Positions 1 to 10,008 of a stretch of 41,449 nucleotides of DNA are shown one piece after another; the stretch's first letter is position 1; each line of letters opens with the position of its first letter. Source of the DNA: Mnemiopsis leidyi (lineage: Eukaryota > Ctenophora > Tentaculata > Lobata > Bolinopsidae); NCBI GenBank assembly GCA_000226015.1, contig JH152658.1:15292-56740 (forward strand), written 5' to 3'. The position numbers were made by a program, and so were the translations under genes. Under the pieces are notes generated by a model that was not told the origin of the DNA, made no database searches, and saw only the letters and a list, made by a program, of their open reading frames with translations.

Positions 1-300
1 TTTAATATTTCTTATTCAATAGCTATAAGCTAACAACTTNAATCTTGACACTTATCAAAATCGAACATGATACTTGCCATTGCCCATTGCCCATTTGCTT
101 ATTATTCTCGATTAGCAAAATTGAAAATTGTTATCTATATCATTTAAATACCCTGATTTATCTAACAAATTTCTTTTGGAATATAGATCATGGCACAGAT
201 AATGTCTGAACAGTGAGCATACCAGATAGTCACAGCTTCTGTATGGGCATTGGGCCTGCTTCAACACCTCAAGATGCCTCGATTTTCTGCTTTCTTATTG
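1..300. other. AT-rich intergenic or intronic sequence, no gene seen
   Basis: No open frame or family signature is visible here. Position 40 is an ambiguous base (n). It could be intronic if the POLE2 gene to the right begins left of the window. Confidence 0.5.
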
Positions 301-505
301 ATGAAAAATGGCCTTTTTACCTGTGTTCCTGCTAAAATTTTCCGGGGGGCTCCGCCCCCCTAGCCCCCGGCAAGGGGCTCTGCCCCTGGACCCCGTTGGG
401 GGCTGCGCCCCCAAACCCCCGCGCGCGCTCGGCGCTTCGCGCCCAGTTTCGCAGCTTGTTCGCAAGCTGACCCCCCCCATTTCAAAATCCTAGCTACGGC
501 CCTGG
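301..505. repeat. GC-rich repeat with serial hairpins
   Basis: A block far richer in G+C than its surroundings contains successive short palindromes: a G6C/GC6 hairpin at about 344-360, GGGGCTCTGCCCC at about 374-386, a similar one at about 396-411, and GCTTGTTCGCAAGC near 451. The right edge, near CCTAGCTACGGCCCTG, runs into the 3' end of GPCR copy 1. The structure suggests a non-autonomous transposon or foldback element; I cannot name the family. Confidence 0.6.
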
Positions 506-1347
506 GTGGCAAAAGCCAGAATTTTTTTAAAGCTTTGTTTGAAGTATTGCCTCATATCACTCTTCCTAGTAAGATAGACGATTGGATTGATAGAGGAATT
601 GAGGGGGATTGCTAAGAATAAACAAAAAACCGACAACCTGAGGTCATTAGTATGTAATACTAAAACATAAAAAGTAACCCCAAGTAAAATTGAATTAAAA
701 ACAAGGAACAAAACCGAGAGAATGACAACAGTCCAGGAAGCTTTTCTGTTGTTTCTGCTGACAATTTCTGCTGCTCCTTGCAGATCTGCTGTTGCCAATT
801 TGTGTACTGCTAGGATTGTTGCAAACAACACTGTCAGCATAACCAATAGTGATAGCAATATTCGAGCATAAACCAGCTCATGTATCTTAGAGTTAAATCT
901 AACAGCTAGCACGCATGCAAATTGGAGGAACGTCATCATGACAAACACAACGATTCCCAAGATGACCAGCAATTTCCCGCGGATGTGATAAAAAGGGAAA
1001 ACAATGCCAATAGCACGTGTTACACTCAGTAAACACGTGACGAAGGCAGTTCCATCAATCAACAGAATGTACAGGACAGCTATGACAGCCATTGGAATCA
1101 AAATTTTATTGATATCTTCACTTCCGTTCAGATCTTCACTTCCGTATGAATATGACAGAAGAGCAGTTTCCACAGTAGCACAAACACAGAGAAGCAGGTC
1201 TACAGAGTTGAGTAGCATCAGTAGTTTATCTCCGGTAGTTTTCTTCTTCTTCTTTATAAAGTAGCTAAGAGAGATCAGATTAGCTAGAGTTCCAACAACA
1301 CAAAGAGTAGTGCTAGCTACCGGCAAACCAAACTTTAGAGACAACAT
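490..1347 (-). CDS. Rhodopsin-like GPCR, copy 1 (N-terminus and C-tail altered)
   Basis: Single-exon seven-transmembrane receptor of 285 residues, expected at the plasma membrane; ligand unknown. Visible class A marks are the TM1 GTLAN motif, LNSVDLL in TM2 and NSSINPIVYL in TM7. The DRY box at the end of TM3 is replaced by TRA (SVTRAIGI), TM4 has no clear tryptophan and TM6 has no CWxP. The start ATG lies at 1345-1347 and gives MLSLKFGLP, so the MTKQYKN leader of copy 3 is missing. The last residues (ATQGRS) are read from the repeat at 301-505, so the cytoplasmic tail differs from the KFQNVCHQFRG tail of the other copies. It may be functional or a recent pseudogene. Its position antisense to POLE2 suggests it sits in a POLE2 intron, but that is inference. 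Confidence 0.75.
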   Translation of the reverse strand: MLSLKFGLPVASTTLCVVGTLANLISLSYFIKKKKKTTGDKLLMLLNSVDLLLCVCATVETALLSYSYGSEDLNGSEDINKILIPMAVIAVLYILLIDGTAFVTCLLSVTRAIGIVFPFYHIRGKLLVILGIVVFVMMTFLQFACVLAVRFNSKIHELVYARILLSLLVMLTVLFATILAVHKLATADLQGAAEIVSRNNRKASWTVVILSVLFLVFNSILLGVTFYVLVLHTNDLRLSVFCLFLAIPLNSSINPIVYLTRKSDMRQYFKQSFKKILAFATQGRS

Positions 1348-2194
1348 ATTGGTCTATTAAGTCTTATGGTATGCTGCTGTTGACTGTCCGTTCCCAAAAC
1401 TATGGTCAAAAACGAAAATTTATTTCGTTACATAGTCAGTTTGGAATGAGAGCTGTTTTGAAAAACCAAAAATTTCAAAAAAAAGACTTGTCTAAGCTAA
1501 CGACATTGAATGATTTACCAAGACTAATCTGCCAGATGATGTGCCGTGTGAAATATGAGTTGTGAGCACCTGTTGTAGCTATCTATGATTGTCTGTCTAA
1601 ATACCTGCAGGATAGAATTTTTTCACTTTTTTGAGCCAAAGGTATAGCGAGGGAAAATTTAATCATCGATTATAGACCAACGATCTTAATTAGTTCGACT
1701 TATAATTTGTGCGGATGGTATCGTGAAGCATGTAAACTGTGGCAAGGATGGAGGAGTTTTCCCCTTAGTAGCACTGTGCTCGCCAAGGCTAAACAATTCG
1801 TTGATACTTCGTCTAATAACCAGATTTTTAGATTGAAAAATTCTGTGATTAAGGGTTAAATGAGTTGCTACGCTTGAAAGTAGCGAAGCCTTGGGTGAAT
1901 ACAGTATGGTAAATACTTCCTTAACCTTCGCTGGCCTTAAGATCCTTCGGCTCCTGTAATTGGCCGGTTACATTGTTACCACATGGCTGTTGGATACACC
2001 GAAGTACAATAAATATTAGATTTAAGGGAACTGGAATATTAATCAAGCACTGATATCTCCGATTACAGTAGTACCCATTTAGTATGCACATGCAGTTTGT
2101 ACCTGGGCGTTTAAGATCACGATTAAAACTAAATTGCTTTGATATGTTTAAAAATTAAGAAAATACCAACATATTGTGATATAATAAGCTGACT
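1348..2194. other. Intergenic spacer between GPCR copies
   Basis: No convincing gene is present. The right end (about 2125-2194) matches about 5585-5670 downstream of GPCR copy 3, so it is the shared 3' flank of the duplicated GPCR unit. Confidence 0.5.
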
Positions 2195-2830
2195 TTAACC
2201 CTCAGTTTGCCCTCTAAATTGTTGGCAGACATTTTGAAATTTCTGTTTAAAATACTGCCTCATATCACTTCTCCTGGTTAGATAAACTATTGGATTGATG
2301 GAAAAATTGAGTGGGATTGCTAAGAATGACCCATAAAACGCGTGGGACTGAATGCTCAAGTCTGCAAAAACAAACAAAGTAACCCAAAGTAAAATTGAAT
2401 TAAAAACAAGGAACAAAACTAAGTCTAGAATGACCACAGTCCAGGAAGCTTTTCTGTTGTTTCTGCTGACAATTGCAGATCTCTGTTGCCAAGTTGTATA
2501 CTGCTAGGATTGTTGCTGACAAATGCAAATTGGAAGACAACATCATGACAAACACAACGATTCCCAAGATGACCAGCAATTTCCCGCGGATGTGATAAAA
2601 AGGGAAAACAATATCAATAGCACGTGTTACACTCAGCAAACACGTGACGAAGGCAGTTCCATCAATCAACAGAATGTACAGGACGACTATGACAGCCATT
2701 GGAATCAAAATTTTATTGATATCTTCACTTCCGTTCAGATCTTCACTTCCGTTCAGATATGACAGAAGAGCAGTTTCTACAGTAGCAACAAGAATTGCGG
2801 CCGCTTTCATTGTGTCAGGCGACCGCTAAA

Positions 2831-3591
2831 TTTCCCGTATCATGCCAATTGCCATCGCTAATTGTCATTAAACTTTGAGGAATCAAAATACGCAACCTTG
2901 TACCAGACGTTATTTCGGCTAGTTTTCATTGTTCTGCACGTGTTAAATCAGACGCGCGAATTAACGCAGCCGTTCGATGCAGCCATTCCACGCTGCACGC
3001 GCGAAGTTAACTTTAAGACACAATTGCGCGTTCTTTTTATCGTTTATTTCAAATATCTTAACTCAGCTCTGCATATCGTCGTCATTAATCATTATTGTAT
3101 TGTATTGTATGTGCTGCCTTCATAATTGATTCATACTGCGTTGTGTTTATGCTTATGGCGTGAATTAGTCGTTGAGATTAAAATCGTGCTTATACATTCA
3201 TTTCTCAATCTGTCATCTGTCATTCGACAAATTAATCAATAAAAAGTTAGTTTAAAAGAATTTTGATCGTACTTTACTTTTTCTTATTCTTGTTTTTTTT
3301 GTATGATCGTACATCTTGTTGTTGTTGTTGGAATTGAATACATTCTGCGGCCTGAGGCAGTTAAAACCTATAATCGTAATCGTATACATGATTAGGTTTG
3401 ATAAAGGAGCGTGCGCGCGGACAGGCGCGCGGACGTACGGACGGACGGACGGACACTTTTTGAGCTAATATTCCAAAATTACGCTGTTGATCGCCAACCC
3501 TTGTTTTGTACTTTTTGTGCACGTGCACAAAACGTATCAAAACAATCTTGCCATTTGGGCCCTTCGGGCCCAAATGGCAAGATACGGGAAA
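2831..3591. mobile_element. Insert with imperfect terminal inverted repeats inside GPCR copy 2
   Basis: The left end reads TTTCCCGTATCATGCCAATT. The right end (about 3572-3591), reverse-complemented, reads TTTCCCGTATCTTGCCATTT, so about 18 of 20 positions match. No transposase is visible, so it looks like a non-autonomous DNA transposon (MITE). A run of GGAC repeats (about 3435-3454) and a strong hairpin (3545-3583) lie inside. About 40 bp between the GPCR break (about 2790) and the left end is unexplained, and a clear target-site duplication was not identified. Confidence 0.6.
3545..3583. repeat. Perfect 18-bp inverted repeat (hairpin, 3-nt loop)
   Basis: The left arm ATCTTGCCATTTGGGCCC at 3545-3562 is exactly complementary to the arm at 3566-3583, with TTC between. 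It forms the inner part of the right terminal repeat of the surrounding insert. Confidence 0.9.
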
Positions 3592-3844
3592 AAATACAGA
3601 GAAGCAGGTCTACAGAGTTGAGTAGCATCAGTAGTTTATCTCCGGTGGTTTTCTCCTTCTTCTTTATAAAGTAGCTAAGAGAGGTCAGATTAGCTAGAGT
3701 TCCAACAACACAAAGAGTAGTGCTAGCTACCGGCAAACCAAACTTCAGAAAATTTTTATATTGTTTCGTCATGTTGACGGCCCTCTTCGTACCCAAAATG
3801 GAACAACATACACTCTCGTCAGAAGTTTCAGTTCCCGTCTCCAC

Positions 3845-5360
3845 TAACGGCAGTAAAAATTAAAATGCAAGACTAAGCTTCATCCTAGCCAGATGCTGGG
3901 AGAGAACGTGTAGAGGCCGATTGTTTGTTTTAATGAGTTGGGGAACTTTAATTTTCGAAATAGAATAATTCGAAGTAGTTCGACTAATCATCTGTGCAAA
4001 TTTTATAGCATAGTAGAGCTCCTAGGTCAGTGCTAATCAATCTATAGTTATAAGGTAAGAATGATATTCCTAGCTCATGAGTCGTGTAGGGGTTCACATA
4101 AATATATTACGTAACTCAGCAAGGGGGAGTTGGTACGGGTAAAGAATTTTTGGAAAATTTACATGATCGTTTTTCGCGATTGAACTGAGCCTACTCTAAA
4201 AACTTAATCATCAAGCCCCTAATTCGTTGAAGTCTGAACTTGCAAGTTATGTTGTTTCATTCGGTTAGGTATGGTGCAGTAAATTTGATTGTTGTTATGC
4301 TAGTAATAACAACACCGGGGCTACCGCTACTGTTAATAAATATAAGTGGGTACTCAGAAAATACGATAGGGATTGGGACCCGTTTTAATCGCTTTTAACA
4401 TATGCAGTTCTCAGTTATTCATCCCATAACTAAAACAGGAAAATGGTTTATACTAGGGAGCACCAAAGGAAACTACGTAAAATGAATTATATTCCCAATC
4501 AGTGCAGTGAGCAACTAAAATAATAGATCACTTAATCTGCAGTCAAGATCAGATACTTTCAAAATTTTATAATCTGTTGTAAAACCATTAATTAAAACCG
4601 CCATTCAATTTTTTAGTTGCAATTCATTAGCTCCTGGCGAGAGGACGCCTCATGACATATTGGCTTACCTACAACATGGAACCTATAAAGTTTAGCTCGT
4701 GAAACTTTTTAACTTGTAGGCGTGAGAGTTTTTTGATTATGACGTTTCACCGAAAACTGGGAACCTCCAGGAGTTTACTTAACTAAAGTTTACTTAACTA
4801 TCCTTCAGTGAAGTCTGTAGATTTAGAGAGATGTTGATTAAATGCAATATGACCCCATAGGACTGATTGGGCAGTGTGTTCTGATCCCCATGGGTTCCCA
4901 GATTCCAAAGCTCCCAGTTGTCGGTCACAGGACTTATAGTTATACATATAGGCCTCAGGATTCTTAGGGGGAGTCGGGAATTATTTTCATCATGTGACAG
5001 CGTTCCTCGAAATTGATTGATTGTATCTGGCGTAGTGGCGTCTCGTTGGTCAATCGCTGTCAAAAGATGGAAAAAGTTTCCGAACCATAGCCAAAAATTC
5101 TGAGGTTAATTACCTTCAAAAAGATAATCATTTCTTCAAAATCATAATCAGGTCAAAGGCAGTTACCAGTATGAAGGAGGTAGAACTAAGCACTTTTAAA
5201 CGTACTTGGCGTTCAGCATTTTCTAAAATCAACACTCAAAAGTGTTAAAAGTTTCTATTAAATATATACTTGATTAAGGTTACTTTATTCAGGATGGCTT
5301 TATATTAGCTGAAAAGTCTTGTTTTTTGAAAAACTATTGCTGCTCTTGTTTTTAGTTAAG
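3845..5360. other. Intergenic spacer, no gene recognised
   Basis: Only short random-looking frames are present. A minus-strand frame of 89 codons at 4794-5063 has no family signature and I do not call it a gene. Confidence 0.5.
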
Positions 5361-5391
5361 TGACTGGAATCATTTTGAGACACACCAAATA
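5361..5391. mobile_element. Solo mariner-like terminal repeat remnant
   Basis: The sequence contains ATCATTTTGAGACACACCAAA followed by TA. This closely resembles the right terminal repeat of the mariner-like element at 22150-23077 (ATCATTTTGAGACAAACCAAG then TA). I could not find a partner end nearby, so it is probably a truncated copy. Confidence 0.45.
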
Positions 5392-5669
5392 TTATAACTA
5401 TGAAGGCGCAAATCAACTAGCATTTAGAGTAACAGTATTATCGATAGGGTATGGCAATTAAAACAAAGTTAAAACTGATAATAATAGATTGAGATAATAC
5501 ATACATTTTAAACTCATTTCAATTTTAAGATCGCCCTGTAAGTAAGTCAGACTAACTGAAGTTGGGGAATTTATACTGTTTCTGCGAAATTAAAACTAAA
5601 TTGCTTTGATATGTTTAAAAGTTAAGAAAATACCAACATATTGAGATATAATTTAAGCTGACTTCAACC

Positions 5670-6539
5670 CTAAGCTCGTCCTCTAAATTGATGGCAGACA
5701 TTTTGAAATTTCTGTTTAAAATATTGCCTCATATCACTTCTCCTGGTTAGATAAACTATTGGATTGATGGATGAATTGAGTGGGATTGCTAAGAATAACC
5801 CATAAAATGTGAGGGACTGATAGCGTTCGTCGTTAATAATTCCGGCCAAGTCTGTAAAAGCAAAGAAAGTAACCCCAAGTAAAATTGAATTAAAAACAAG
5901 GAACAAAACCGAGAGAATGACCACAGTCCAGGAAGCTTTTCTGTTGTTTCTGCTGACAATTTCTGCTGCTCCTTGCAGATCTGCTGTTGCCAACTTGTGT
6001 ACTGCTAGGATTGTTGCAAACAAAACTGTCAGCATAACCAATAGTGATAGCAATATTCGAGCATAAACCAGCTCATGTATCTCAGAGAAGAACATGCCTG
6101 CAAGGATGAGTGGAATTTGAAGGACGGACATAGTGACAAACACAATGATTCCTAAGATGACCAGCAATTTCCCGCGGATCTGATAAAAAGGGTAAACAAT
6201 ACCAATAGCACGTGTTACACTCAGTAAACACGTGACGTAGGCAGTTCCATCAATCAACAGAATGTACAGGACAGCTATGACAGCCATTGGAATCCAAATG
6301 TTATTTACATTTTCACTTCCGTACGAATATGACAGAAGAGCAGTTTCTACAGTAGCACAAATACAGAGAAGCAGGTCTACAGAGTTGAGTAGCATCAGTA
6401 GTTTATCTCCGGTGGTTTTCTCCTTCTTCTTTATAAAGTAGCTAAGAGAGGTCAGATTAGCTAGAGTTCCAACAACACAAAGAGTAGTGCTAGCTACCGG
6501 CAAACCAAACTTTAGAGAATTTTTGTATTGTTTCGTCAT
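5670..6539 (-). CDS. Rhodopsin-like GPCR, copy 3 (intact, single exon)
   Basis: A seven-transmembrane receptor of 289 residues starting at the ATG at 6537-6539 (MTKQYKNSLKFGLP). The open frame extends a little further upstream without another ATG. TM1 carries GTLAN, TM2 LNSVDLL, TM7 NSSINPIVYL and the tail TRRSDMRQYF. The intracellular end of TM3 is SVTRAIGIVYPFY, lacking the Asp/Glu of DRY, and there is no CWxP in TM6. This is the most complete of the three copies and the best reference for the family. The 3' flank (about 5585-5670) is shared with copy 2. Ligand and coupling are unknown; it is likely a lineage-specific chemosensory or peptide receptor. The GPCR call is firm, the function is not. 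Confidence 0.85.
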   Translation of the reverse strand: MTKQYKNSLKFGLPVASTTLCVVGTLANLTSLSYFIKKKEKTTGDKLLMLLNSVDLLLCICATVETALLSYSYGSENVNNIWIPMAVIAVLYILLIDGTAYVTCLLSVTRAIGIVYPFYQIRGKLLVILGIIVFVTMSVLQIPLILAGMFFSEIHELVYARILLSLLVMLTVLFATILAVHKLATADLQGAAEIVSRNNRKASWTVVILSVLFLVFNSILLGVTFFAFTDLAGIINDERYQSLTFYGLFLAIPLNSSINPIVYLTRRSDMRQYFKQKFQNVCHQFRGRA

Positions 6540-6563
6540 GTCGATGGCCCTCTCCGTACCCAA

Positions 6564-7012
6564 AGTCGATAAGACGAATGTCTGAATACGATAGTAAATA
6601 ATGAAAGGTGAGACTGAGCGTTAAAGTTGTTATGCGACCTCCCTCGCCATGCCAGGTGCTGCGACCTGCGTGGGCACGTGTAAGAGATTATCTGTGTTCC
6701 CTTATTAATTGATGTAATTCCAAGAGCTCTATGATTATTATATACTTACTTAAAAATTTACGGGGAAGGCTGGGGATCTTCACTTTTCATTGGTTATTAC
6801 ACGTGATTTTTTATAAATTATAGCTCGCCTTTTAACCGGCCATTGCACAATGCACAGGGCCCTGCTATAAAATCATTATCATCAAGCATTTGAACTGATA
6901 AATTATCATTTATGTGGTTTCATTCAGCTGTTTGCCTGCCAAAAATTACGGTGCCCTATGCAGCTATGTTCCATCTAAGATTGAAACTCCTAAAACTCCC
7001 TCATATTTTCAG
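6564..7012. other. Spacer or intron upstream of the POLE2 terminal exon
   Basis: I looked for earlier POLE2 exons and found none. It ends with the splice acceptor TATTTTCAG at 7004-7012. Confidence 0.5.
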
Positions 7013-7582
7013 ATGAAAGCCGGGTTTAAAGCGCTAGCTGACATTTTGTCCTCCTACCCTACACTGTGTTCAGACTCCTACTTCCTGTTTGTCCCAGGTC
7101 CACAAGACCCTGGTCCGGGCCCAGTCCTGCCGCGCCCGCCCCTACCCGCGTCTATCGTAGAACCTGTAACAAAAAGGCTGGCACGTGCTAGAATGTGTTC
7201 TAATCCGGCTCGTGTACAGTACTGTAGTCAAGAGATGGTGCTATTCAGAGAGAACCTCATCAACAAAATGTGTAGACATTGCATCAAGTTCCCGCAGCGC
7301 AGCGAAGAGTTGCACGTGCATTTAGCCAAGACACTGCTATCACAGGGACATCTCGCGCCGCTGCCTCTACACGCCATGCCGGTGTACTGGTCACATGACC
7401 ACGCTCTCAGACTATATCCCATACCTGATCTACTTGTTATAGCCGACAAGTATGACGCCTTTAGCGTGTCTGCCACTGACTGTTTGTTGTTCAATCCTGG
7501 CAGTTTTCCAAAAAGCAACTTTAGTTTTAAAGTTTATTTGCCCGCTCAGAAGAAAATTGAGAATTGTGAAATTGCTACGTAG
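7013..7582 (+). CDS. POLE2: DNA polymerase epsilon subunit 2, C-terminal exon (partial)
   Basis: Encodes about 189 residues matching the C-terminal third of POLE2, the B-subunit of the leading-strand replicative polymerase epsilon, a nuclear scaffold. The B-subunits carry an inactivated calcineurin-like phosphoesterase fold. Recognisable segments in order are GFKALADILSSYP, FVPGPQDPGPG, LPRPPLP, SNPARVQYCSQEMVLFRENL, LSQGHLAPLPLH, the MPVYWSHDHALRLYPIPDLL and VIADKYD blocks, and NPGSFPKSNFSFKVYLP before the stop at 7580-7582. The exon starts right after the acceptor ending at 7012. The family is usually a little over 500 residues, so more than half the protein is missing from the visible sequence. 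Either the 5' exons lie left of the window, putting the GPCR array in a POLE2 intron, or this is a truncated copy. There is no in-frame stop, which favours a live gene. Confidence 0.9.
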   Translation: MKAGFKALADILSSYPTLCSDSYFLFVPGPQDPGPGPVLPRPPLPASIVEPVTKRLARARMCSNPARVQYCSQEMVLFRENLINKMCRHCIKFPQRSEELHVHLAKTLLSQGHLAPLPLHAMPVYWSHDHALRLYPIPDLLVIADKYDAFSVSATDCLLFNPGSFPKSNFSFKVYLPAQKKIENCEIAT

Positions 7583-7979
7583 ATGTTTTCAGATGTTTCA
7601 GCAGTTTTTATGTATTTTAAAACTTTTTAGCGGCAATTTGTATTTCATGTTCTATAATCTATTTGCATAAGTTATTTTCAAGTTATTTCGAAATTTATAT
7701 GATATGACAATATTTACGCTAATTAAAATTGAATTAATTTTATTTACGATTGCAAACATATTTCTTCGTTTTCTTACAAGGTATAGTATGAAATTGAAAC
7801 CTTAGGTTAGTTAAACTTACAATACAGGGATGCTTTTACAATCAAATTATGATCCGGGCCTATGGCCTTATCCGTGCAGAGAAAAGGATCCAAAAATCAC
7901 GAAAAGCTTGATAAAAACAATACTTTAAATCAAAGAAGTTAATCAGCTATGTAACAGATCCATATCATTGCAGGGCACA
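7583..7979 (+). other. POLE2 3' flank and RRP1 5' leader
   Basis: AT-rich, with no canonical AATAAA seen. A clear 3' splice site (CATTGCAG, ending at 7973) lies six bases before the RRP1 start codon. Either a 5'-UTR intron ends here or a spliced leader is added here. Confidence 0.6.
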
Positions 7980-10008
7980 ATGGCAGGTGAAGGAGGAGCA
8001 GTGACTGACGACGCTCACATCTCATTCGCTAAACGGTTAGCTCACAACAACAAGGACACCAGAAACGCTGCCCTAAAGAAAGTGAAACGTTGGCTCGTCA
8101 CCAAGAGCAAACAGGGAGCCCTGGACCACGATGAAATTATCAAGATCTGGAAGGGTCTGCACTATTCCATGTGGTACAGTGATAAACCACTGACTCAAGA
8201 ATCTCTAGCTCTAGATATCTCCCAGATAGTATCTCTATTGCCGGATATAGGAGACGCTATCAACTTTTTTGGCGGTTTTTGTGAGACGATAGCCCGGGAA
8301 TGGGCCGGGATCGACCGTCAACGTTTAGACAAATTTTACATGTTTATCAAAACAGCTCTGAAGTGTGTCCTTGAATTTTGTGCAGCTAATGATTGGAAAG
8401 AAGAAATAGTGAAGAGTGTTGTCGATACTCTTAACATCAGAATAATCAACTCTCAGTGTCCGGACTCAATCTCAGTTTTTATATCAGAACACTTGTACTC
8501 CCTGTACACTGAAGTTTGTACCGACTCTACATCTCCCTGTTTTATCACCGAGCTTCTTTCTTGTTACGTTACTGTTCTCTCTAAAACCCCCAAAAAAGAT
8601 CTTAGTCAAGTTTTAATGTCCAATTTGTTTACTCCGTTAATTACAAACACTGTCAGTATCAAGATTAATCACTCTCAGCTGATAGATCATATCACTGATG
8701 TCGCTGTTCAGTCGGGTATTCTTACTAGAAACAGAAAGTTGTTGTACAGATTACGTAATGATATCGCTGCTGTGGGTGGGGTTGATGCTGTTATTTCGTC
8801 TCCGTTAGGTAAACATTCTTTAGGAAAAGAGGGCGATGAAAATGTCCCTGACAATGGTATTTCCGAAGAAGAGGCTGTCAAACCTCCTAAGAAGAAGAAA
8901 AAGAAGAAAAAGAAACCGGTAGTTGAGCAACCGGAAACTGTGTTAGAAAATGGAGACAATACTGAAGAAATCTCCGACGTTGGCGACCAGACAGCTGAAT
9001 GTAATCTCGTAAAGGAAGAAAAGAAAGGTAATGAGAGAGTCCCAGAGAAAGTTCCAGAACCAGTCAGTCTGGAAGAAAATCAAAGTATGACTGAAGTTAA
9101 AGTTGAGGAAGCAGCTTCTGTAGATACGAAAGTTAAGACCGAAGAGCCAGTATCAGTTGAAGAACCAGTTTCAGTTGAGCAACCAGTATCTACAGAAGAC
9201 TCTGTCGCAGTCAAAGAACTTGGTGTGGCTGAAGAAAAATGTGGGACAAAAAGAAGAGGCAGAGATTGGCAATAACGAAGAAAGTTCTGCGGTTTTCAAT
9301 GGAGATGTTACTAATAAGGCACAAGATGAAAAAGAGGCAGATAGCGGACAAGTAGTCGCTAACGAGAAAGAAGAAGTTACTGAAAAGAAAGAGATAGAAG
9401 AAGAAGTCGCAGAAAAAGAAACAGAAACAGCTGAACCTGTTTTAGCACCAACTGAGTCACAGATAAGTGAGGGATTGGTGATTGCAGATAAATTGGAATC
9501 GCAGAAACGAAACTTGAGGAAACCAGATCTGGAAATTTTATCATCTACGCCAGCTAACAAAACTGGAAAATCTACGAGAACCAAGAAAACTCCCAAGAAA
9601 ATTGCTGAAGAATCTATCCCAGCTATTGAGCCTACAGAAAGTGTGGAAATTGATGAAATTACCGGAGAAACTGATCCAGAAGTTTCAACACCAACTGAAG
9701 AAACTACTGAAGTTGCCCCTTCACCTAAACTAACACGATCTCTGAGAAAAAGGAAGAAAAAATCAATATGTGTTACTCCCCAAGCCACGGCCCCATCCAC
9801 ACCCCCTACAGTTACCACCTCTACCAAGAAGAAAGTAAGACTATCCATGGAAAACAACCAAACTTTCTTCTTCAAGAAGAACACCTCTTTAGAAAGTCCC
9901 AAACCGTACGACAGTACCAGAACCCCGGTGAAAGGGGTCTTGAAAGTATCTCCAGCTCTCACCAGATCGCAGGCTCGGAAAAAGGGAAAATCTAGGGTCA
10001 AACCTTGA
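7980..10008 (+). CDS. RRP1: Ribosomal RNA processing protein 1 homolog (Nop52), with a one-base frameshift
   Basis: A nucleolar protein needed for 60S ribosomal subunit (27S pre-rRNA) maturation. The first roughly 270 residues are the Nop52 domain: FAKRLAHNNKDTRNAALKKV, DEIIKIWKGLHYSMWYSDKP, then REWAGIDRQRLDKFYMFIKT, all typical. A lysine run (residues about 301-310) resembles a nucleolar localisation signal, followed by a long Glu/Lys/Val-rich acidic tail with EEPVSVEEPVSVEQ repeats. The conserved C-terminal motif (KKVRLSMENNQTFFFKKN ... GVLK) is present. The reading frame shifts at about 9236-9240. Frame one runs to a stop at 9273-9275, and the remainder continues in the next frame to 10008. 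Dropping one A from the AAAAA run aligns both parts, giving about 675 residues. This is probably an assembly error, less likely a real lesion. Start chosen: ATG at 7980, because the codons before it belong to the splice acceptor. Confidence 0.9.

Larger units (their letters stand above)
2195..3771 (-). pseudogene. Rhodopsin-like GPCR, copy 2, disrupted
   Basis: Read on the minus strand, the first part (about 3771-3588) encodes the N-terminus, TM1 and TM2 start (MTKQYKNFLKFGLP through NSVDLLLCI). The frame then runs into about 800 bp of foreign DNA. The receptor resumes at about 2790 with ATVETALLSY. It then suffers an internal deletion between TM4 and TM5 and a frameshift near 2430, and ends with TM6-TM7 (FSINPIVYLTRRSDMRQYF) and a stop at 2195. 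Joining the two edges restores the uninterrupted copy-3 order almost exactly, so the intervening DNA is an insertion into an existing receptor gene. No functional product is expected. Confidence 0.85.

Noticed and set aside
308..493. Open frames on both strands rich in Pro and Gly
   Set aside because: They come from the GC-rich hairpin repeat and have no start context or homology.
4794..5063. 89-codon minus-strand frame
   Set aside because: No recognised motif, ordinary length for chance in this DNA, no splice or signal features.
9171..10001. 276-codon minus-strand frame opposite RRP1
   Set aside because: It is the shadow of the Glu/Lys-rich coding tail (giving Ser/Phe/Leu-rich sequence); the plus strand has the conserved RRP1 motifs.
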